Below are positions 28,093 to 35,378 of a DNA stretch of 59,371 nt, one piece after another. The notes under the pieces were generated by a model. That model was not told where the DNA came from. It did no database searches and worked only from the letters and a program-made list of their open reading frames with translations. Source of the stretch: Candidatus Rokuibacteriota bacterium (GTDB taxonomy: Bacteria; Methylomirabilota; Methylomirabilia; Rokubacteriales; CSP1-6); contig VGLJ01000028.1 of NCBI GenBank assembly GCA_016866775.1, positions 1 through 59,371 on the forward strand, read 5' to 3'. Numbering within the stretch: the stretch's first letter is position 1; each line of letters opens with the position of its first letter. The position numbers and the translations under genes were made by a program.

Positions 28093-28307
28093 GCTCCCGG
28101 TCCGCCTTCGTAGGGGGAGATCCGACTCATTCGCGGGAGCGGCGCCACGCGCGAGAAGAGCTCCATGAATCGCATCCGCGCATGTTCCGAGCGCTGACTC
28201 ATCACCTGCCAGCCGAGCGAGCGCAGGCCGAGCCCGACGCCGCGCCACCCGACGAGGGCGAGGAGCGCGACGGCCCACACGACGAAGCACAGGGCGCCGA
28301 AGATCAC
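28089..28307 (-). CDS. Small membrane protein of unknown function
   Basis: From GTG 28307 the product is 72 residues with one hydrophobic segment (I-F-G-A-L-C-F-V-V-W-A-V-A-L-L-A-L-V-G-W) and a basic cytoplasmic-type tail. Reading upstream in frame adds another hydrophobic stretch (L-F-L-I-L-V-G-V-G-V) that begins right after the aspartate dehydrogenase stop. No ATG/GTG/TTG exists there, so a CTG start near 28334 is possible. It overlaps the convergent trxB stop by 4 nt and is probably co-transcribed with aspartate dehydrogenase. Confidence 0.5.
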   Translation of the reverse strand: MIFGALCFVVWAVALLALVGWRGVGLGLRSLGWQVMSQRSEHARMRFMELFSRVAPLPRMSRISPYEGGPGA

Positions 28308-28341
28308 GCCGACCCCGACGAGGATCAGGAACAGGCGAGCG

Positions 28342-29142
28342 CTAGGTTCCCACCCTGAGCGTTGCGCCCAGCTCGCGGAGCAGCGCGATCGTCGAGAGAT
28401 ACGAGAGCCGTCCGGTGCGCGGGTTCTCGGACGGAATGTTCTCGATCTCGAGCGTGAAGCGGCCGAACTCGCCCTCGGCGGTGACCCGGTGGGTATTGCG
28501 GGCGAGGCCGGGCACGGCGTAGAGCTTCAGCCGCGTCAGCTCGGGGCCGATGCCGGCGAGCGACAGCGCCGCGAGGATGTTCACGTTCGCGGGGAACGCG
28601 GGACACGCCTCGGTCGCCGGTCCGTCGAAGATCAGCGTCTCCTCGGTGATCCGGTCGAGATCGATCTTCTTCTCCTCGATGTACGGCGCGCCCGCGAGCC
28701 CGCGGGGCGGCTTGCGCATCTCGAGCGTCACGCTCGTCACCCTGCCGGCGCGCGCGCCCTTCACGCCGTCGAGCCCGACGATCGCGCCCGACGGGACGTA
28801 GATGCGGCAGCCCTTCGCCTCGGCGAGATCGATCCAGTCCTTGTGACGGAGCAGCGCGCCGCACGAGAGGATCACGAGGTCCTTGCCGGCGCCGAGCGTC
28901 TTCGGCGCGATCTCTTCGAGGTGCGCCTGCGTCGAGGCTTCGACGACGACGTCGGAGGCCGCGACCACGCCGCCGAGGTCGAGGAACGGCGCGGGGCGGC
29001 TGAGACTCTTGAGAAACGCCTCGCCCTTGGCGCGCTCGCGCGCGGTCGCCGCGGCCAGCGTGACGCCGGGAATGCCCCGATCGAGCGCCTGACACACGGG
29101 ACGACCGATCGCACCGAGTCCGACGACGCCGATCTTGTTCAT
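28342..29142 (-). CDS. nadX: Aspartate dehydrogenase (NadX-type)
   Basis: The family oxidises L-aspartate to iminoaspartate/oxaloacetate with NAD(P) and can feed NAD synthesis. The 266-residue protein has the N-terminal Rossmann motif V-G-L-G-A-I-G and C-G-A-L-L. The DUF108 signature, a N-V-N-I-L-A-A-L-S-L-A-G segment, precedes the C-terminal catalytic histidine region (R-N-T-H-R-V). ATG 29142 is chosen over one 36 nt upstream because it begins M-N-K-I-G-V-V-G and has a -10 box 7 nt before it. No nadA or nadC lies nearby. Confidence 0.85.
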   Translation of the reverse strand: MNKIGVVGLGAIGRPVCQALDRGIPGVTLAAATARERAKGEAFLKSLSRPAPFLDLGGVVAASDVVVEASTQAHLEEIAPKTLGAGKDLVILSCGALLRHKDWIDLAEAKGCRIYVPSGAIVGLDGVKGARAGRVTSVTLEMRKPPRGLAGAPYIEEKKIDLDRITEETLIFDGPATEACPAFPANVNILAALSLAGIGPELTRLKLYAVPGLARNTHRVTAEGEFGRFTLEIENIPSENPRTGRLSYLSTIALLRELGATLRVGT

Positions 29143-29155
29143 AGCCGTGACGCTA
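29143..29155 (-). promoter_or_regulatory. Leaderless-type -10 box for aspartate dehydrogenase
   Basis: On the minus strand TAGCGT (29155-29150) is followed by 7 nt and ATG 29142, with no Shine-Dalgarno sequence. Confidence 0.45.
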
Positions 29156-29209
29156 GGCGCGTTGGAGGACCCCGTCAAGGCACCTGCGGCCCCAATCCGT
29201 TGAGTCCCC

Positions 29210-29239
29210 TTGTCCGCCGGGGGCCATATCCAGCATAAT
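29210..29239 (+). promoter_or_regulatory. Putative promoter of the TIGR02757/rmuC unit
   Basis: TTGTCC at 29210-29215 and CATAAT at 29234-29239 are separated by 18 nt. They lie only 12 nt before ATG 29252. Confidence 0.5.
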
Positions 29240-29251
29240 CGCCCCAGCGCG

Positions 29252-30172
29252 ATGCCAGTCCCGCCGCGCGTCCGAACCGTGCGATCCGCGCCGTCGCGGG
29301 CGGCGCAGAGCCTGCGCCAGCCTCTCGAGCGTCTGTATCGGGATTTCGATTACGCCTCGCGGCTCGATCGCGACGCGATCCAGTTTCCGCTCCGCTATCC
29401 CGACCCGCGCGATCGCGAAGTCGTCGCGCTGTTGACCGCGTGCCTGGCGTACGGCCGCGTCGATCTCTTCGGCCGCGCGCTCGAGGGTGTCTTCGCCGTG
29501 ATGGGATCCTCACCGGCGGCGTTCATGCGCGGGTTCGACCCCGCGCGCGACGCCGCGCGATTCGACGGCTTCATCTATCGCTTCAACCGGCCCCGCGACC
29601 TCGTCGCGTTCTGCGTGGCGACGCGGGAGATCCTCGCTCGCTACGAGACGCTCGAGCGCTGCTTCATCGCGGGCGACGACCCCTCGACGCCGCACGTCGG
29701 CGGCGCGCTCGAGCGGTTCGCCCGCGCGTTCCTCGACGCCGACGTGCGCGCGCTCTTTCCTCGCGGCCGGCTCTCGCGCGGCTACCGCCACTTCTTCCCG
29801 CTGCCGTCGGTGGGGGGGCCGTGCAAGCGCCTCCACCTGTTCCTGCGGTGGATGGGGCGGCGCGAAGCGCCGGACTTCGGGCTCTGGACGACGCTGGACC
29901 CGGCGCGCCTGCTCATGCCCATCGACACCCACGTCGAGAACATGAGCCGCGCCATCGGGCTCACGCGCCGGCGCTCGCGCACCTGGCGCATGGCGGAGGA
30001 GATCACCGCGCGGCTCGCGGCGCTCGATCCGACCGACCCCGTGAAATACGACTTCGCGCTCTGTCACAAGCGGATGTCCGGCGACTGTCTCGACCGTCGC
30101 GACGCGACGGTGTGCAGGCCGTGCGGCCTGCGCGCGGTCTGCCGGCACTGGAAGGGGCGCCGCATTGCTTGA
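29252..30172 (+). CDS. TIGR02757-family protein (DUF2400, HhH-GPD-like with Fe-S cysteines)
   Basis: The 306-residue protein matches TIGR02757: V-V-A-L-L-T-A-C-L-A-Y-G-R-V near residue 50, and C-K-R-L-H-L-F-L-R-W-M-G-R plus P-I-D-T-H-V in the HhH-GPD-like core. The C-terminal cysteines, C-x8-C-x2-C-x5-C, resemble the endonuclease III 4Fe-4S loop. A nucleic-acid role is likely, but none is established to my knowledge. ATG 29252 is the first start after the promoter. Its stop overlaps the rmuC start. Confidence 0.8.
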   Translation: MPVPPRVRTVRSAPSRAAQSLRQPLERLYRDFDYASRLDRDAIQFPLRYPDPRDREVVALLTACLAYGRVDLFGRALEGVFAVMGSSPAAFMRGFDPARDAARFDGFIYRFNRPRDLVAFCVATREILARYETLERCFIAGDDPSTPHVGGALERFARAFLDADVRALFPRGRLSRGYRHFFPLPSVGGPCKRLHLFLRWMGRREAPDFGLWTTLDPARLLMPIDTHVENMSRAIGLTRRRSRTWRMAEEITARLAALDPTDPVKYDFALCHKRMSGDCLDRRDATVCRPCGLRAVCRHWKGRRIA

Positions 30173-31553
30173 GCTGGCACTCGTCATCGGAGGCATTGCC
30201 CTCGGCGCGGGTGCGGCGTGGCTCGTCGCCCGCGGGCATTTTCGCGCGGTCGCCGCCGGCGAGCGCGAGGCGCTCGCGAGCCGCGTGGCCGCCGCGGAGA
30301 CGCGCGCGGACGCCGCGGAGAAGCAGCTCACGCAGCGCGAGCTCGACGTGAGCGAGCTGCGCACGACGCTCGCGGACGAGCGCGCCGCGCGCGCGGGCGT
30401 CGAGGCGCGCTGGGACGCCGCACGCCAGAGCCTCGAGGAGCAGCGCCGGCTCCTCGACGACGCGCGGGGCGAGCTCACGAAGTCGTTCGAGGCGCTCAGC
30501 GCCGAGGCGTTGCGCAAGAGCCACGACTCGTTCCTGCTGCTCGCGCAGCAGAAGCTGGACGCGCAGCTCGGCCCGCGCGAGGCGGCGCTGAAGAGCCTCG
30601 TGGACCCGCTGAAGGACTCGCTCGCGCGCTACGAGGCGTACCTGCGCGAGCTGGAGGCGGCGCGGCAGCACGCCTACGGCAGCCTCGAGCAGCAGCTCGT
30701 CGCGCTGAAGACGAGCAGCGAGCAGCTCCAGCACGAGACCGGCAGCCTCGTCACCGCGCTCCGCGGATCCCAGGCGCGCGGCCGGTGGGGCGAGATCACG
30801 CTCCGCCGCGTCGTCGAGCTGGCGGGCATGGTCGCGTACTGCGACTTCGACGAGCAGGTGAGCGTCGAAGGCGAGGGCAGCCGCAGCCGCCCCGACATGG
30901 TGGTGCGTCTTCCCGGCGGGCGGGTGATCGTCGTCGACGCGAAGGTGCCGCTGAACGCGTACCTCGACGCGCTGAAGGCGAACCGGCCGGAGGAGCGGCA
31001 GACGGCGCTGGCGACGCACGCGCGGCAGATGCGCGCGCACATGACCCAGCTCGGCGCGAAGGCCTACTGGGACAAGTTCGAGCGCACGCCCGAGCTCGTC
31101 GTGATGTTCATTCCCGGCGAGTCGTTCGTCGCCGCCGCGCTCGAGGCCGACCCGGCGCTGCAGGAAGAGGGGATGACGCGCAAGGTGCTGATCGCCACGC
31201 CGGCGACGCTCGTCGGTCTGCTGCTCGCGATCCACCACGGCTGGCGGCAGGCGCAGATGGCCGAGAGCGCGCAGAAGATCGCGCAGCTCGGCAAGGACCT
31301 CTACGACCGTGTCCGGACGCTCGGCCGGCACTTCGAGCGGGTCGGTGACGGGCTCGTGCAGGCGACGAAGGCCTACAACGACGCCGTGGGCTCGCTGGAG
31401 CGCCGGGTCCTGCCGACGGCCCGTCGGTTCGAGGAACTCGGCACCGCGGCCGGCGACGAGATCAAGACCCTGGAGCCCATCGACCAGCAGCCTCGGCCCC
31501 TCACGGCGCCCGAGCTCCTGACCCAGGAGAAGCTCCCCGAGGTGGAGCCCTGA
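30165..31553 (+). CDS. rmuC: DNA recombination protein RmuC
   Basis: RmuC limits inversions at short inverted repeats. It has an N-terminal membrane anchor (residues 1-25) and a long alanine- and arginine-rich coiled coil to about residue 200. The nuclease-like core is marked by G-R-W-G-E-I-T-L, V-D-A-K-V-P-L-N-A-Y and F-I-P-G-E-S-F. The 462-residue length is typical. The start is a TTG at 30165, inside the previous gene's last codons, so translation is coupled to the TIGR02757 gene. Confidence 0.92.
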   Translation: MLELALVIGGIALGAGAAWLVARGHFRAVAAGEREALASRVAAAETRADAAEKQLTQRELDVSELRTTLADERAARAGVEARWDAARQSLEEQRRLLDDARGELTKSFEALSAEALRKSHDSFLLLAQQKLDAQLGPREAALKSLVDPLKDSLARYEAYLRELEAARQHAYGSLEQQLVALKTSSEQLQHETGSLVTALRGSQARGRWGEITLRRVVELAGMVAYCDFDEQVSVEGEGSRSRPDMVVRLPGGRVIVVDAKVPLNAYLDALKANRPEERQTALATHARQMRAHMTQLGAKAYWDKFERTPELVVMFIPGESFVAAALEADPALQEEGMTRKVLIATPATLVGLLLAIHHGWRQAQMAESAQKIAQLGKDLYDRVRTLGRHFERVGDGLVQATKAYNDAVGSLERRVLPTARRFEELGTAAGDEIKTLEPIDQQPRPLTAPELLTQEKLPEVEP

Positions 31554-31593
31554 CGGCTTCGGCAACGCAGGCTCGGGGCGACCGAAGTGCGCG

Positions 31594-31602
31594 TGCTATA
31601 GT
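31594..31602 (+). promoter_or_regulatory. Extended -10 promoter element (TGC-TATAGT)
   Basis: TGC at 31594-31596 precedes TATAGT at 31597-31602. It lies ~30 nt before ATG 31633, which has a GGAGGAA ribosome-binding site, so this transcript has an ordinary leader. Confidence 0.55.
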
Positions 31603-31632
31603 GGTTTCCTAGTCTGTAAACGCGGAGGAACG

Positions 31633-31944
31633 ATGACGCAGATCTCCGTCCAGGTCTACGGGATCAATCTTCTGGTGAAGCTCCTGCAGGAGGGAGCTCC
31701 GGACGACGGCTTCGTGCGCGTCCATTGCCCGAAGGGATCGCCGATCCGCTACGGAGAGGTCGTGGCGCGGGGAGACGGCTTCGACGAGGGCGCCAACGCC
31801 TTCCGCGAGATGCCGAACGTCAAGACGGTCGTCGCGTTCGAGGAGAGCTCCGAGGAGGTCGAGGGTCACTACTTCTACGTGAGCGGCGAGGAGTACCGCG
31901 TCATCCGCCTCGACTCCGTGATTCTCTCGTTCCCGCACGAGTAA
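31633..31944 (+). CDS. Orphan GroES-like (Cpn10-fold) protein
   Basis: The 103-residue protein resembles GroES in order of elements. These are an N-terminal strand L-L-V-K-L-L, the barrel strand Y-G-E-V-V-A-R-G-D-G, then V-V-A-F-E-E where GroES has V-L-F, and the closing G-E-E-Y-R-V-I-R-L-D-S-V-I-L-S-F. The last parallels the GroES C-terminus (E-Y-L-I-L/M-R-E-S-D-I-L-A). The mobile loop that docks on GroEL is short and lacks a clear hydrophobic tripeptide. No groEL is adjacent. It may be a diverged co-chaperonin or a stand-alone barrel protein. It has its own promoter and is 19 nt from the M20 gene. Confidence 0.6.
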   Translation: MTQISVQVYGINLLVKLLQEGAPDDGFVRVHCPKGSPIRYGEVVARGDGFDEGANAFREMPNVKTVVAFEESSEEVEGHYFYVSGEEYRVIRLDSVILSFPHE

Positions 31945-31963
31945 GCAGCCCGCGAGGACGGCC

Positions 31964-33181
31964 GTGCCGGTGAAGGACGTCCTCGCCCACGTCGACGCGG
32001 ACGAACTCGTCGAGCTGACCCGCGACCTCGTCCGCATTCCCAGCGTCGTCCGCCCCGGCGATCCCGCCGCCAACGAATCCGCGGTCGCGGACTACGTCCA
32101 CCGCTGGTTCCTCAAGGAAGGCTTCGACGTCGAGGTGCAGGACGTGGCGCCCGGGCGCCCGAACGTGCTCGCCGTCCTCGGCGCGAAGGGTGCCGGCAAG
32201 AGCCTCTTGCTCGAAGGGCACACCGACGTCGTCACCGAAGGCGATCCCGCGCTCTGGACGCATCCGCCATTCGGCGCCGATCTCGTCGACGGCCGGATCT
32301 ACGGCCGCGGCGCCGCCGACATGAAGTCCGGGCTCGCGGCGGCGATGGTCGCGGCGGCGGCGTTCAAGCGGAGCGGCACGCGGCTCGGCGGCCGCCTCGT
32401 CGTCGGCGCGCTCGTCGACGAGGAAGCCGGCATGATCGGCGCGCGGCACCTCTGCGGCACCACGATCGGGCGCGACCTCGACGCCGCGATCATCTGCGAG
32501 CCCGAGGAGAACGAGCTGTGTCTCGAGCAGCGCGGCGTGGTGTGGGCGCGCGTGACCGTGCGCGGACGCATGGCGCACGGCGCGATGCCCGAGGCCGGCG
32601 TGAACCCGATCACCGGCGTGGGCGCGCTGCTCCGCGAGGTGCCGGGGCTGCAGAAGCGGCTGCGCGCGCTCTGCGCGAAGAGCAAGTACCTCCGGCCGCC
32701 GACCGTCACGCCGACGATCGTGCGCGCGCCGCTCGCGGGCGTGCCGCAGTCGAACGTCATTCCCGCCGGCGCGGAGACGACGCTGGACATCCGCCTCACC
32801 CCGGGACCGACGGAAGACGTCGTCGCGGCGGAGATCGACGCCGCGTGCCGCCGCGCGGCGAGCGCGTGCGAGGGTGTGACCATCGAATGGCGCGCGCTCA
32901 ACGGCTATCGACTGGCGACGAGCGTCGGCAAGGACGAGGCGCTCGTGCGGGCGATGACGAAGGGCGTGCGTCAGGCGACCGGGCGCGCGCCCCGCTTCGG
33001 CGGCGTGCCGGGATCGACGGACGGGACCATTCTCCGCACGACGCTCGGGATCCCGATCGTCACGTGCGGGCCCGGCAACCGGCTGATCCCGCACCAGGTC
33101 GACGAGTACGTCGACGTCGATGAGCTCGTCGCCGCGGCGCGGATCTACGTCGCGTCGGCGATGCAGTATCTCGGCACATGA
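31964..33181 (+). CDS. M20-family metallopeptidase (ArgE/DapE-type deacylase)
   Basis: This 405-residue zinc hydrolase of the ArgE/DapE/carboxypeptidase G2 group has the metal-ligand motifs G-H-T-D-V-V, G-R-G-A-A-D-M-K-S-G and D-E-E-A-G. A dimerisation domain in the middle carries the conserved G-R-M-A-H-G. The C-terminal G-P-G-N-R-L-I-P-H-Q-V-D-E-Y supplies the last histidine ligand. Substrate is undetermined (N-acyl amino acid or peptide). The GTG start is at 31964. Its stop overlaps the Memo-family gene in ATGA. Confidence 0.88.
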   Translation: MPVKDVLAHVDADELVELTRDLVRIPSVVRPGDPAANESAVADYVHRWFLKEGFDVEVQDVAPGRPNVLAVLGAKGAGKSLLLEGHTDVVTEGDPALWTHPPFGADLVDGRIYGRGAADMKSGLAAAMVAAAAFKRSGTRLGGRLVVGALVDEEAGMIGARHLCGTTIGRDLDAAIICEPEENELCLEQRGVVWARVTVRGRMAHGAMPEAGVNPITGVGALLREVPGLQKRLRALCAKSKYLRPPTVTPTIVRAPLAGVPQSNVIPAGAETTLDIRLTPGPTEDVVAAEIDAACRRAASACEGVTIEWRALNGYRLATSVGKDEALVRAMTKGVRQATGRAPRFGGVPGSTDGTILRTTLGIPIVTCGPGNRLIPHQVDEYVDVDELVAAARIYVASAMQYLGT

Positions 33182-34440
33182 GCCAGACGCTGCCCCGCCT
33201 GCGTAACGTCGAGGCGTTCCCCGTGGAGCACGAAGGCGAGCGCGTGGTCGCCCTCCGCGACCCCTCCGGCTTCACACCCGCGGTCGTGCTCCTGCCGGGA
33301 CCGCTGCTCGAGATCGTCTCGCTGTTCGACGGGGAGCACAGGCTGGTCGACGTGCAGGCGGTCGTCATGCGCCAGCACGGGCGCCTCGTCACCGCGGCGG
33401 AGATCGAGGGCATCGTGGCGAGCCTCGACGAGCACGGATTCCTCGACACGCCGCGCTTCGCAGAACGGCAGGCGGCGCTCGAGGCGGAGTTCCGCGCGGC
33501 GCCGACGCGCCCGGCCTCGCACGCGGGCGGGTCGTACGCGAGCGATCCGGACGAGCTGCGCCGCGCGATGGACGGGTTCTTCACGACGGACGGCGGGCCC
33601 GGCGCGATCGACCGTCGAGAGGGCACCGGTGCGGGTGGACGCTCGAGCGCCCGGGTGCCCGCGCCTGCAATCGTCCGCGCGGTCATCGCGCCGCACATCG
33701 ACTATCACCGCGGCGGCGCGGGCTACGCGTGGGCGTATCGCGATCTCGCCGAGCGCTGTGACGCGGACCTCTTCGTCGTCTTCGGCACGTGCCACGCGGG
33801 CCTGCGCGAGCCGTTCGCGCTCACGCGGAAGCCGTACGAGACGCCGCTCGGCGCCGCGCCCGCGGACCTGGACTTCATCGAGGCGCTCGTGAAGCGCGCC
33901 CGGCACGATTGCTTCGCGTCGGAGCTCGGGCACCGCGGCGAGCATTCGATCGAGTTCCAGGCGGTCTTCCTGCGCTATCTCTTCGGCCGCCGGCGCGACT
34001 TCACGATCGTGCCGATCCTCGCGAGCTTCGCTCACGAGGCGCTGGCCCGGGGCCGGCGACCCACCGACGATCCGCGCGTGATGGCCTTCCTCGACGCGAT
34101 CGCCGAGACGGCCGAGGCGCAGCGCCGGCGCGTGGCGTTCGTGGCCGGCGCCGACCTCGCGCACGTCGGCCCGCGCTTCGGAGATCCGAAGCCCGTCGCC
34201 GAGGCGGAACTCCGGCGCATCGAGCGCGAGGATCGTGCGATGCTGGAGCCCGTGAGCGCGGGCGACGCCGAGGGATTCTTCTCGAGCATCGAGGCCGACG
34301 GCGACCGGCGGCGCATCTGCGGGTTCTCGCCGATCTACGCGATGCTCCACTGCCTGCCGGGCGTGCGTGGCACCGTGCGCCACTACGGCCAATGGCCGGA
34401 CCCGCAGGCCGTGGTCACGCACGCGAGCGTGGTGTACTGA
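33178..34440 (+). CDS. AmmeMemoRadiSam system protein B (Memo family) with an extra N-terminal domain
   Basis: From about residue 115 the 420-residue protein follows the Memo fold: the histidines of I-A-P-H-I-D-Y-H-R-G-G, then V-F-G-T-C-H, E-L-G-H-R-G-E-H-S-I-E-F-Q, and V-A-G-A-D-L-A-H-V-G-P. These supply the metal/redox site. The first ~110 residues are an added domain, predicted helical/winged-helix-like (S-L-F-D-G-E-H, V-V-M-R-Q-H-G). The usual partners, the AMMECR1 protein and the AmmeMemo radical SAM enzyme, are not in the window. It overlaps DUF1285 by one base. Confidence 0.82.
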   Translation: MSQTLPRLRNVEAFPVEHEGERVVALRDPSGFTPAVVLLPGPLLEIVSLFDGEHRLVDVQAVVMRQHGRLVTAAEIEGIVASLDEHGFLDTPRFAERQAALEAEFRAAPTRPASHAGGSYASDPDELRRAMDGFFTTDGGPGAIDRREGTGAGGRSSARVPAPAIVRAVIAPHIDYHRGGAGYAWAYRDLAERCDADLFVVFGTCHAGLREPFALTRKPYETPLGAAPADLDFIEALVKRARHDCFASELGHRGEHSIEFQAVFLRYLFGRRRDFTIVPILASFAHEALARGRRPTDDPRVMAFLDAIAETAEAQRRRVAFVAGADLAHVGPRFGDPKPVAEAELRRIEREDRAMLEPVSAGDAEGFFSSIEADGDRRRICGFSPIYAMLHCLPGVRGTVRHYGQWPDPQAVVTHASVVY

Positions 34441-34895
34441 TGAGGACGTCGGACGTTGGGGGGGGGGCGGGGGGGGAGTCGCTCACACCCCCGATTCCAA
34501 GCGACTGGAAGATTCCGGACTTCCGGATCGACGCCGACGGCGACTGGTACGACGAGGGTGTCCAGATCACGCACCCGGGCGTCCTCGCGAACCTGCGCGG
34601 AAACCTCCGGCGCGACGCCGACGGCTACTTCATCCAGACGCGCGTGCGCATCCCCGTACGCGTGGACGACGCGCCGTTCGCGGTCCTGCGTGTCGAGCGG
34701 CGGGATGACGGGCTCCAGGTCTCCCTCAACGACGGCAGCGAGGAGCGCCTGGATCCCGCGACGCTGCGCCTCGGGCCGGGGGAGATTCCGTACGCGACGG
34801 TGAAGCAGGGCGCCTTCGAAGCCCGCTTCAATCGCGCGGCGGCGTGGCAGTTGTTGCAGCTCGCCGATTACGAGAAGATCAGGCGCGCGTGGTGA
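34440..34895 (+). CDS. DUF1285-family protein
   Basis: The 151-residue protein shows the DUF1285 pattern: D-F-R-I-D-A-D-G-D-W-Y-D-E-G near residue 28, L-R-R-D-A-D-G-Y-F, V-D-D-A-P-F, and the C-terminal F-N-R-A-A-A-W-Q-L-L-Q-L. Function is unknown. ATG 34440 overlaps the Memo stop (TGATG). The first ~20 residues are encoded by an extreme G-tract and are unlikely to be conserved. Its end overlaps the downstream selenoprotein gene in GTGA. Confidence 0.8.
   Translation: MRTSDVGGGAGGESLTPPIPSDWKIPDFRIDADGDWYDEGVQITHPGVLANLRGNLRRDADGYFIQTRVRIPVRVDDAPFAVLRVERRDDGLQVSLNDGSEERLDPATLRLGPGEIPYATVKQGAFEARFNRAAAWQLLQLADYEKIRRAW
34458..34476 (+). repeat. G-tract (G10-C-G8)
   Basis: Ten G, one C and eight G in a row lie just inside the DUF1285 reading frame, coding for glycines. 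A short C-run follows at 34489. The tract could fold as a G-quadruplex or hairpin and is prone to slippage and miscounting. Confidence 0.7.
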
Positions 34896-35353
34896 CACGG
34901 ATCCTCCTCATCGTCGCGGTCTTCCTGCTCCTCGCGGGCGGAGGGGCGGCGTGGTGGCTCGCCTCGGCCGCCGATTCCGTCACCACGGACCAGATTGGCG
35001 ACCAGGTGCAGACGCGCGATCGCGGCCAGCTCCCGGTCTTCGCCCAGGGGGACGACGCCCGCGCGCTCTATCGCTTCGCGGTCGAGCATCCCGAAGTCCT
35101 GTCGTTCATGCCGTGCATGTGCGGCTGCCTGGAGTTCGGCCACACGTCGAACCGCATGTGCTACATCAAGGCCGAGACGCGCGACCGCGTGACGTTCACC
35201 AGTCACGCCGCCACCTGAGGCCTCTGCACGGACATCACCCGTGAGGTGATGACAAAGCACAAGGCGGGGACGCCGACCGCGCAGATCCGGCGCGAGATCG
35301 ACGCGAAGTACGGCAAGGCCGGCAAGCCCGTGCCGACCCCGATGCCGAAGTAA
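34892..35353 (+). CDS. Selenoprotein: membrane-anchored PCxCxC-motif protein with an in-frame UGA (Sec109)
   Basis: GTG 34892 (GTG 34889 also possible) opens a frame with an N-terminal hydrophobic anchor (residues 3-25). P-C-M-C-G-C follows at 74-79, then Cys90 and a UGA at 35216-35218. The same frame continues past the UGA with G-L-C-T-D-I-T and a helix ending D-A-K-Y-G-K, to TAA 35351-35353. In PCYCGC-type proteins this position is the first cysteine of a C-x-x-C (H-A-x-x-C-G-x-C-x-D-I), so UGA most likely encodes selenocysteine in a U-G-L-C redox motif. The full protein is 153 residues. A hairpin after the UGA fits a bacterial SECIS. It is probably an extracytoplasmic metal-binding or redox protein. 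It overlaps DUF1285 in GTGA. Confidence 0.82.
35233..35251 (+). promoter_or_regulatory. SECIS-like hairpin of the PCxCxC selenoprotein
   Basis: CATCACC (35233-35239) and GGTGATG (35245-35251) form a perfect 7-bp stem around the loop CGTGA. The loop begins 21 nt after the UGA, and its second base is G. Both features match the published general model of bacterial SECIS elements, in which the loop lies 16-37 nt from UGA and has a G in the first two loop positions. Confidence 0.7.
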
Positions 35354-35365
35354 TCGAACTTCAAG

Positions 35366-35371
35366 TAAAGT
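35366..35371 (+). promoter_or_regulatory. Leaderless-type -10 box of the ThDP-enzyme unit
   Basis: TAAAGT is followed by 7 nt and ATG 35379, with no Shine-Dalgarno sequence. Confidence 0.5.
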
Positions 35372-35378
35372 CTCAGCC

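Noticed and set aside
35216-35218. Treating the UGA as the true end of a 108-residue protein
   Set aside because: The frame continues with a conserved-looking C-x-x-C remainder, helix and stop, and a SECIS-like stem follows.
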